A DNA stretch of 48,169 nucleotides. Source: a bacterium (GTDB taxonomy: Bacteria > Desulfobacterota > DSWW01). Position 1 is the stretch's first letter; each line of letters opens with the position of its first letter. Made by a program: the position numbers and the translations under genes. Shown here one piece after another: positions 15,608 to 21,570 of this stretch. The DNA lies in the NCBI GenBank assembly GCA_028277985.1, contig JANQFG010000268.1, forward strand, positions 1 through 48,169, in the 5' to 3' direction. The notes below the pieces were generated by a model. That model saw only the letters and a program-made list of their open reading frames with translations, made no database searches and was not told the origin of the DNA.

Positions 15608-16786
15608 GTGAAGCGAACTGCCCATGTTGCCGTTCTCGTTCTTCTCGCACTCGGCATCCTGGTCTCTCCCGTGCGTTCGGCTGACTTCGGTGCCGTGTTT
15701 CCAGCCCAGGGGGCGAAAATGGTCAACCCTCCCAATCTTACCTGGGCCGCGGGTGAATACGATTTCTTTATGCTGATGGTGCTTGCTCCTATTCCGGGAT
15801 ACTGGTATCAGCCAATCGCGATTCCACAGGTGAAAAGCTACTTCCTAGTCCCTGACTCGTGGTGGGAGGCGATGAGTACGAATGGGTGGGGTCTTTGGTT
15901 TGTCTTAGGAATGAATACTACCACGTGGGATTATGGGATCACACCGTGGCAAACCTTCCAGAAAGTGACTGATTGTGTGGTGAGTTTTCCTGACCCTGAG
16001 TTAGAGGTCGTCATCCGAGATGCAATCAGCAAGTCTGCTGGGGCGATTCTGGCCTCCGATCTTGCGGGATTGACGGTCCTGAGTGCCGCGAATCGTTCCA
16101 TCTCGAACCTCAGAGGCCTTGAGTACTGTGAAAACCTGACACGTCTTGCGCTTGACCAAAACCCGATCGGTGAATTGAATAGTCTGGCAGGACTCACCAA
16201 CCTGACGGAACTCAGTCTCTATATGACTCAGATAGACGATCTCGCTGCCATGGCCGGGCTGACTAGTCTGGAGGAAATACTCCTCGACGTAAACCTAATC
16301 AGTGATGTAGGCCCTTTGTCCTGGCTCACAGGACTAGCCGGACTCTATTTGGCAGGGAACCAGATTAGTGACATTACCCCCTTGGCTTCGCTTATAGGAC
16401 TGCGAGCACTCGGTCTATCCGGCAACCAGATCAGTGAGGTTTCGGCCTTGGCAGCGCTTACGAATCTATGGGTAGTTGACCTCTCTAACAATCAACTAAG
16501 CGATATTACACCCGTAGTTGGGCTGCCTGACTTGCACGAGCTGTACCTCAATTACAACCAGATTGAAGACCTATCCCCACTGGCGTCAGCGGGGTCGCGC
16601 GTCCTGTTTCGTCTCTTGCTGGCTGGAAACAGGATCAGCGACATCTATCCACTGGTGGTATACACGGGGTCTGGAATTCTAGGGGAGGTGGACCTTCAGG
16701 GCAATGATCTGAGCCCGCCATCCTGTACGGTGCACATTCCTGAGTTGCAGAATAGGGGAGTTGCGGTTCAGCACGATTGCCGCTAG
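15608..16786 (+). CDS. Secreted leucine-rich-repeat protein (internalin-like repeats)
   Basis: A 392-residue exported protein. GGAGG at 15598-15602 favours the GTG at 15608 over the TTG at 15596. The N-terminus (KR, then a hydrophobic run to about residue 22, SPVRSA before DFG) is a Sec signal peptide cleaved near residue 25. A region rich in Trp and Tyr (about 30-115) precedes an LRR array (about 125-375) with 22-residue units such as LAGNQISDITPLASL and LSGNQISEVSALAAL, the SDS22/internalin pattern. There is no LPXTG or membrane anchor, and the protein ends at a Cys-rich cap (PSCTVHI ... HDCR). It probably binds an extracellular partner. Codon use is less GC-biased than in neighbours, consistent with acquisition. 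Confidence 0.8.
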   Translation: MKRTAHVAVLVLLALGILVSPVRSADFGAVFPAQGAKMVNPPNLTWAAGEYDFFMLMVLAPIPGYWYQPIAIPQVKSYFLVPDSWWEAMSTNGWGLWFVLGMNTTTWDYGITPWQTFQKVTDCVVSFPDPELEVVIRDAISKSAGAILASDLAGLTVLSAANRSISNLRGLEYCENLTRLALDQNPIGELNSLAGLTNLTELSLYMTQIDDLAAMAGLTSLEEILLDVNLISDVGPLSWLTGLAGLYLAGNQISDITPLASLIGLRALGLSGNQISEVSALAALTNLWVVDLSNNQLSDITPVVGLPDLHELYLNYNQIEDLSPLASAGSRVLFRLLLAGNRISDIYPLVVYTGSGILGEVDLQGNDLSPPSCTVHIPELQNRGVAVQHDCR

Positions 16787-17166
16787 CGGTGGGATGTATA
16801 GGAATTCTCACGCTGCAGATGGGGCAGATCATGCTGTGTCGGGAGGGAATTCCCGGAATCTGCGGTGGAGACCCAGGGATCGGAATTCTGGAGAAAGGCG
16901 GAACCCTGCACGAAGGGGAACCCGAGACAAGGGTTCTTATCCGCCTCGTGTTTGCGGAAATCCGCGGAGATTCGCAGAGCACGGTTCGCGAAAGGCTGCG
17001 GATCCTTGACAGAAAGACATTTATCCGCATCACCCAAATGGGTGATTCTTTCCTTCTCATCTCATGGTTAAATGGGGGCGTGTGTGGACTTCAGGCCCTG
17101 TTTCTGTCTTTGAATGGAAGGTTCTCCAAAAGAAAGCGGAGAACGGCGTGGACAAGGAGGAGAGGC
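16787..17166. other. Gene-free 380-nt stretch with small inverted repeats
   Basis: No convincing gene. An open frame runs in from 16777 but lacks a ribosome-binding site and any protein-like character before 17167. The stretch holds several short inverted repeats, e.g. GAACCC/GGGTTC at 16918-16936 and GCGGAAATCCGC at 16954-16965, and recurring GGAATTC and CCGCGGA words. This looks like a decayed repeat element. A TTGACA at 17006-17011 lacks a good -10 box. Confidence 0.45.
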
Positions 17167-17685
17167 ATGTTTATTGAAGGTTTCACTTCGTTATCCCTGG
17201 GGACGCCGGGCTGCCACCCAGGGGCGGCCTTTTACGGCGCTGATTTCCGCCTGAAAAGGGATGTTTCCGAGCTGTTTCCCTATATCAACGCCGAAGCAGA
17301 CAAACCGGCATATCATGAAGATCCCCATTCGGTTCAGTTTATGCTCCATGGGTTCAAATGTGCACTCTACCCGGATCATCTGAAAGCAGTGGCCTTTGAG
17401 ACGAGAGAAGAGGCCCTGGAGTTCTTTGAGAAGTTTTCCGATTTTCTGAATGATCTGTACGCCAGGAAGGAGGATATCGTACCGAACTACAAGAAATTCC
17501 AGCCAATCCCTGTCTTTCCCATTTTCAAACTTCTTCCCAGGACGAATTGCAGGGCATGTGGATTCGCCACTTGCATGGCCTTTGCCGCGGCACTGAGCAA
17601 GGGAGAGATAGCGGTCGACGGGTGTCCGGATCTAAAGGATGCCTCAAATGACAATGCCAGGGAACTCCGATCCATGCTCTCTTGA
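17167..17685 (+). CDS. Small Fe-S protein with CX2CX4CX16C cluster domain
   Basis: A 172-residue protein. The ATG at 17167 follows AAGGAGGAGAGG. The C-terminal third carries Cys128, Cys131, Cys136 and Cys153 in NCRACGFATCMAFAAAL ... GCP. This is the four-cysteine [4Fe-4S] domain found at the N-terminus of the corrinoid iron-sulfur protein large subunit and in RnfB-like proteins. The first 120 residues have no recognised domain. It is not the corrinoid protein itself, since the large TIM-barrel part is absent. It lies alone between the LRR gene and a convergent hydratase gene. A role in electron transfer or cobalamin reduction is possible but unproven. Confidence 0.7.
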   Translation: MFIEGFTSLSLGTPGCHPGAAFYGADFRLKRDVSELFPYINAEADKPAYHEDPHSVQFMLHGFKCALYPDHLKAVAFETREEALEFFEKFSDFLNDLYARKEDIVPNYKKFQPIPVFPIFKLLPRTNCRACGFATCMAFAAALSKGEIAVDGCPDLKDASNDNARELRSMLS

Positions 17686-17723
17686 GGCCTGCATGCAACG
17701 GATGTAGAACCGTAAGCCTACGT

Positions 17724-17759
17724 CGCTCGGAGTAGAAGGTTCTTCGCGCAATATCCGGT
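17724..17759 (-). repeat. Post-stop interspersed repeat, copy C (diverged)
   Basis: Read on the minus strand, this begins on the base after the TAG stop of the hydratase at 17760. It matches copy B at roughly 28 of 34 aligned positions, with a two-base insertion, and shares GATATTGC, CGAAG, CCTTC and GAGCG. Orientation and placement relative to a stop codon are the same as in copies A and B. Confidence 0.45.
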
Positions 17760-18218
17760 CTAGCCCTTCGGTGCCCTGCCACAAAGGAACTTGGTGGTGA
17801 AGACGCTGCAGTCTTCGCCGCGCTGGTTCTTGATGGCGCTCCTGGAAGTGATGATTCCTCGCGCGTCATCCTTGGCGGTCGCCTCTATGATCTCGGATTC
17901 CAGGTGAATCGTGTCCCCTACCTTCACGGGACCTGTGAAGCGTACGTCGTCGATCCCGTAGAAGGCGATGAATGATTTCGGCAACGTGACATACTGGCCG
18001 AGCCGGAAGCCGAGGGCGCTTCCCACCACGAGTACGAGCATGCCGTGAGCGATTCGTTCGCCGAAGGGCGTCTTGGAGGCGTACTCGACGTTCGTGTGCA
18101 GAGGGTGCCAATCTCCGGTAAAGGCGGAGAACATGACCAGGTCGGCCTCGGTGATCGTGCGGCCGGGGGTGATGATCTTCTCGCCTATTTCATAGTCTTC
18201 CCAATAGCTCTTTTCCAT
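17760..18218 (-). CDS. MaoC-family (R)-specific enoyl-CoA hydratase, tandem copy 2
   Basis: A 152-residue hot-dog-fold hydratase. The hydratase-2 motif is intact: GDWHPLH with Asp36 and His41, followed by the overhanging segment FGERIAHGML. It hydrates trans-2-enoyl-CoA, usually to the (R)-3-hydroxy product. It lies 13 nt behind a paralogue at 18232-18696 that is about 80-85% identical, with near-identical DNA over the first half. Both copies keep the catalytic pair, so this is a recent duplication rather than a catalytic/structural heterodimer. Third gene of the leftward operon headed by the DUF362 protein, which starts beside an operator shared with the mutase locus. Confidence 0.87.
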   Translation of the reverse strand: MEKSYWEDYEIGEKIITPGRTITEADLVMFSAFTGDWHPLHTNVEYASKTPFGERIAHGMLVLVVGSALGFRLGQYVTLPKSFIAFYGIDDVRFTGPVKVGDTIHLESEIIEATAKDDARGIITSRSAIKNQRGEDCSVFTTKFLCGRAPKG

Positions 18219-18231
18219 CGGGGTCTCCGTT

Positions 18232-18696
18232 CTACTTGTCCTTGGGGGCCCTTCCGCAGAGGAACTTGCTCACGAAGATGCAGCAGTCTTCGCCGCGCTG
18301 GTTCTTGATGGAGCTCTTCGATGTGATGATGCCCCGTTTGTCATCCTTTGCGGTGGCCTCGATGATTTCCTCTTCACGGTGGATCGTGTCCCCGATCTTG
18401 ACCGCGCCTGTAAACCGCACCTTGTCGATCCCGTAGAAGGCGATGAAGGACCTCGGTAGCATGACGAACTCGCCGAGCCGGAAGCCCAGGGCGCTCCCTA
18501 CCACGAGGACCAGCATGCCGTGAGCGATTCGTTCGCCGAAGGGCGTCTTGGAGGCGTACTCGACATTCGTGTGCAGCGGATGCCAGTCCCCGGTAAAGGC
18601 GGAGAACATGACCAGGTCGGCCTCGGTGATCGTGCGGCCGGGAGATATCATCTTCTCGCCTATTTCATAGTCTTCCCAGTAGGTCTTCTCTTTCAT
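18232..18696 (-). CDS. MaoC-family (R)-specific enoyl-CoA hydratase, tandem copy 1
   Basis: A 154-residue paralogue of the next gene, with Asp37 and His42 in GDWHPLH and the same FGERIAHGML segment. It differs mainly after about residue 75, e.g. LGEFVMLPRS against LGQYVTLPKS and CCIFVSKF against CSVFTTKF. It follows the DUF362 gene by 12 nt. That junction contains GGGGTCAGACG, which resembles the operator core but sits where the ribosome-binding site should be. The two hydratases may handle different chain lengths or form a mixed oligomer. Confidence 0.87.
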   Translation of the reverse strand: MKEKTYWEDYEIGEKMISPGRTITEADLVMFSAFTGDWHPLHTNVEYASKTPFGERIAHGMLVLVVGSALGFRLGEFVMLPRSFIAFYGIDKVRFTGAVKIGDTIHREEEIIEATAKDDKRGIITSKSSIKNQRGEDCCIFVSKFLCGRAPKDK

Positions 18697-18708
18697 GACG
18701 TCTGACCC

Positions 18709-20058
18709 CTATTTCTCTGGTTTTGGAGGGGGAGGCATGGCCGATTCCGGGATGGCCCCCATGTAGTAGTCCGTCAGAGGATACCGGTCAGGCTTCTTCC
18801 AGTAACGGCTCATCAGGTACATCCGGTATTTCCGGTACCCCTTCCGGTTGACCGGGAGGCCGTTCTCCTGAAGGACCTTTTCCATTTCGTCCAGCGACGG
18901 CGGGCACCCCTTGATGGGAACGGCTTCCTTGATGTCCGGGTTGTCCTTGTTCTCCTTGACCTGGCACTGGCCGAACAGGAAGGTCTTGTTCGCAGTACCC
19001 GAAGGTTTCATGATGGAGCCTGAAAGCACCTCGTACCCCTCGAATTCGGTCTGGCCTGTTGATGTGAGGAGCATCATGAGCGGGTTGAACATGTAGGAGC
19101 AGCCGGTGCAGAGGGTGTGCTCGTACTTCGGAAGGTTCAAGCCCTTGATGCCCATCTTTCCGAAGATGTCGGGTCCCGAGTTGTCCGGCATCCAGTCCCA
19201 GTCCCACTGGAGAGGCTTCCGAATCTCTTCCGGATCCACGTCGCCCTTCACATCCAGGTCCCCCACTGCCTTGGAACGGCCGTTCTTGTCCGCCCACTCG
19301 TCCAGGTACTTCACCTCATCGGTCCCATAGCCCAGGATGTGCGCCCCCAGCAGGTCGGCGGCATAGATGTCGGTCGAAGCGATCAGAACATCCCACCGGT
19401 GGGCAAAGCCCATGTGCTGAGGCCCCTGCTCTTGCGCGTAGATCCCGTCGATCAGCGTCAGCGCCGGGGTGTACTTGTCTGCGATGCAGGAGATGAAGTG
19501 GTCGAGCAGGTTGTCCGGGTGATGGCAGTACTGTTTCGATTTCCCGTGCAGAAGGCCCTTCAGGTTTTTCATGCCCAGGGTCACGACCGTGCCGCCGTGT
19601 GTCTTCAGGACCGGAACGGTGATGAGGGCGTCACATTCCTGGACGTGACGCGTTACCTGCAATGTGTGGCCCGTGTCGATTTCGACATCTTCGAACTCAT
19701 CATCGTTGAAATCGACAAGCCGGACCCCGTACTGGTCTACGAGCTTCTGATAGCCCAGGTTGTCGTAGATCTCCTGGGTTCCGGATCCGATGTGCTTGCA
19801 CTTGATCGAGCCTTCCCCGATACGGATCTCCCCGGCCCCTGCATCCTTCAGGGCTGCGCAGAGCCCCTCCAGGACGAGGCTCGTAGTCAGCACGCCCCAA
19901 GGGGGGTAGGGGCCCTGATCGTCCCAGCCGACCAGGTTCGGCTTGACCAACACCTTGGCCCCCGCCGGGATGCCTTCGAGGCCCCCGCAGAGATCGATGG
20001 AGGATTGGATGGATTCGATTCCCTGATACCGAACGATGGACACCACGTTTTCGGGCAT
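18709..20058 (-). CDS. DUF362-domain protein
   Basis: A 449-residue member of the DUF362 family, whose biochemical role I cannot state. Family features are KVLVKPNLVGWDDQGPYPP near the N-terminus, ALITVPVLKTHGGTVVTLGM with the conserved MKNLKGLL that follows, and DALI/DGI-type segments. The C-terminal part has CTGCSYMF and a GCPP motif that may hold an Fe-S cluster or metal. The start was set at ATG 20058, preceded by TAGGAGATC; an upstream in-frame start would run through the operator at 20086-20095. It heads the leftward operon with two MaoC hydratases, facing the long rightward operon. Confidence 0.75.
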   Translation of the reverse strand: MPENVVSIVRYQGIESIQSSIDLCGGLEGIPAGAKVLVKPNLVGWDDQGPYPPWGVLTTSLVLEGLCAALKDAGAGEIRIGEGSIKCKHIGSGTQEIYDNLGYQKLVDQYGVRLVDFNDDEFEDVEIDTGHTLQVTRHVQECDALITVPVLKTHGGTVVTLGMKNLKGLLHGKSKQYCHHPDNLLDHFISCIADKYTPALTLIDGIYAQEQGPQHMGFAHRWDVLIASTDIYAADLLGAHILGYGTDEVKYLDEWADKNGRSKAVGDLDVKGDVDPEEIRKPLQWDWDWMPDNSGPDIFGKMGIKGLNLPKYEHTLCTGCSYMFNPLMMLLTSTGQTEFEGYEVLSGSIMKPSGTANKTFLFGQCQVKENKDNPDIKEAVPIKGCPPSLDEMEKVLQENGLPVNRKGYRKYRMYLMSRYWKKPDRYPLTDYYMGAIPESAMPPPPKPEK

Positions 20059-20085
20059 GTCTGGATCTCCTACGGGATGTTTTAA

Positions 20086-20095
20086 GGTCAGACCA
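20086..20095. promoter_or_regulatory. Predicted GntR operator O3
   Basis: GGTCAGACCA (minus strand TGGTCTGACC) contains the perfect palindrome GGTC-A-GACC, the best match in the window to a FadR-subfamily site. It lies 27 nt upstream of the DUF362 start codon, in the leader or over the start of that transcript. Confidence 0.65.
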
Positions 20096-20253
20096 GCATG
20101 TTTGAAAAAAGATAGACAAAGCGGTCGTCTCATAAAGGGTACCCAGCCGGAAGGGCCCTGTCAAGCCGTTTTTCGTTCGCCGAACCCTCCTTTTCCCCCC
20201 TCGAAAGCCTTGAGGGGCAGGCTTCGGGGCGTATTCGCGGGGAGAAAAAAGGC

Positions 20254-20285
20254 TTGACTTTTCGCTTCCGATTTTGTAGTAAGAT
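20254..20285 (+). promoter_or_regulatory. Candidate promoter of the long acyl-CoA operon
   Basis: TTGACT (20254-20259) followed by either TAGTAA (20277-20282, 17-nt spacer) or TAAGAT (20280-20285, 20-nt spacer). TAATAT at 20287-20292 is another possible -10. Operator O4 begins directly after, at the likely start site. Confidence 0.45.
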
Positions 20286-20293
20286 GTAATATA

Positions 20294-20303
20294 AGTCAGA
20301 CCA
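20294..20303. promoter_or_regulatory. Predicted GntR operator O4
   Basis: AGTCAGACCA, the exact reverse complement of O2 (TGGTCTGACT) in the mutase promoter. The flanking context TAATATAAGTCAGACCAGA parallels the minus-strand context of O1 (TATATTAAGTCAGACTAGA), making chance less likely. Confidence 0.65.
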
Positions 20304-20402
20304 GAGAAGGGGATCGCCTTTCGTTGTCCTTCCGATTGGGCTCTTTCGCTCGTTCTCAAGCCCGACCCCATCCGATTCCTCATGAGAAAGGTTGAAAAGA
20401 CG

Positions 20403-21548
20403 ATGCAATACAAGCCGGTAGACTACGCCGAAACAGATGAGCACCGAATGATCCAGGAAACGATCCGCAGGTTCGTGGCGGACAAGCTCAAACCCATCGC
20501 GGCCGAGATCGATGAAAAGGAGCGCTTTCCGGAGGAGGTGATCAAGGAACTGGGCGAGCTGGGCCTGCTCGGCCTGGTCGCTTCGGAAGAGCACGGCGGG
20601 GGAGGGCACGATGTGATCGGTGCAGCCATCGTGGCGGAAGAGATCTCCAAGGTCTGCGCCGGCACCTACACGTCGGCCCAGGGCCATGTCTTCTGCCTGC
20701 ACTGGATCGAGAAGTACGGCACCCCGGAACAGAAGGCGAAGTACGTTCCCAGGCTGGCTTCCGGGGAGTGGATCGGAGGAATGGCCATCACGGAGCCGGA
20801 GGCGGGCTCGGACGTGGCTTCGTTGAAGACCACGGCCGTGCGAGACGGGGACGAGTACGTGGTGAACGGAAACAAGATCTTCATCACGAACGCAAACGTG
20901 GCGGACGTGATCGTCTGTCTCGTCCGGACCGGGGGCCCCGGGCCGAAAGGGATCAGCACCTTGATCATCGAGACCGACACGCCCGGGTACATGGCCTCCA
21001 AGCCCTTCGAGAAGCTCGGCAACCGGGCGTCACCCACCTGTGAGCTGGCCCTCGAGGACTGCCGGGTCCCGGTGTCAAACCTGCTCGGAAAGGAAAACAA
21101 GGGATTTATCGAATCCATGGTGTTCTTCCCCTTCGAAAGGGCCCTGGTCGGGGTCTGCTGCGGGGCGCTCTGCGAGGCGGCGCTCGATGAGGCAGTGAAT
21201 TACTGCAAGGAACGCAAGCAGTTCGGCCAGCCGATCATCGAGTTCCAGATGGTGCAGCAGATGCTCGCGGAAATGGCCGTAGACCTGCAGGCCACCAAGA
21301 TGCTCACGCGGGATGTGCTGCGGAAATACGCTGCAGGGGAGGATGCGAACCTCGAAGCGTCGATTGCGAAGATATACGGGGCCGACGCCGCGATGCGCGT
21401 TACGATGAATGCGGTGCAGTTGCTCGGCGGGTACGGCTACACCCGGGAGTTCCCCGTGGAGAGGTGGTTCCGCGATGCGAAGCTCTTTGCCATCGGCGGC
21501 GGTACCTCGCAGATACAGAAACTCATCCTGGCCCGTGGACTGATGTAA
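20403..21548 (+). CDS. Acyl-CoA dehydrogenase
   Basis: A 381-residue FAD-dependent acyl-CoA dehydrogenase. The N-terminus MQYKPVDYAETDEHRM fits the family better than the earlier ATG at 20382, which has no ribosome-binding site; AGAAAGG precedes 20403, though at long spacing. Motifs are AITEPEAGSDVASLK, FITNANVADV, and GGYGYTREFPVERWFRDAK near the end. As in the dehydrogenase at 13355, the YEGT glutamate is missing (AIGGGTSQIQ) and Glu245 in FERA sits at the isovaleryl-type catalytic position. It opens the 13-kb rightward operon directly downstream of operator O4. Confidence 0.9.
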   Translation: MQYKPVDYAETDEHRMIQETIRRFVADKLKPIAAEIDEKERFPEEVIKELGELGLLGLVASEEHGGGGHDVIGAAIVAEEISKVCAGTYTSAQGHVFCLHWIEKYGTPEQKAKYVPRLASGEWIGGMAITEPEAGSDVASLKTTAVRDGDEYVVNGNKIFITNANVADVIVCLVRTGGPGPKGISTLIIETDTPGYMASKPFEKLGNRASPTCELALEDCRVPVSNLLGKENKGFIESMVFFPFERALVGVCCGALCEAALDEAVNYCKERKQFGQPIIEFQMVQQMLAEMAVDLQATKMLTRDVLRKYAAGEDANLEASIAKIYGADAAMRVTMNAVQLLGGYGYTREFPVERWFRDAKLFAIGGGTSQIQKLILARGLM

Positions 21549-21570
21549 TCCAGACAAAAGGAGAATACGT

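Larger units (their letters stand above)
20059..20402. other. Divergent regulatory region between the DUF362 and acyl-CoA dehydrogenase operons (344 nt)
   Basis: No gene. It contains operator copies O3 (20086-20095) and O4 (20294-20303) and a rightward promoter with TTGACT at 20254-20259. The layout mirrors the regulatory region at 10085-10387: two operators, one near each divergent start. Between them are GC-rich stretches without recognised structure. Confidence 0.6.

Noticed and set aside
16777..17166. N-terminal extension of the Fe-S protein frame
   Set aside because: There is no ribosome-binding site and no conserved character, and it overlaps the end of the LRR gene. AAGGAGGAGAGG marks the start at 17167.
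18697..18708. Possible fifth operator (GGGGTCAGACG on the minus strand) between the DUF362 and MaoC genes
   Set aside because: It lies inside an operon where the ribosome-binding site must be and matches only part of the palindrome, so chance is likely.
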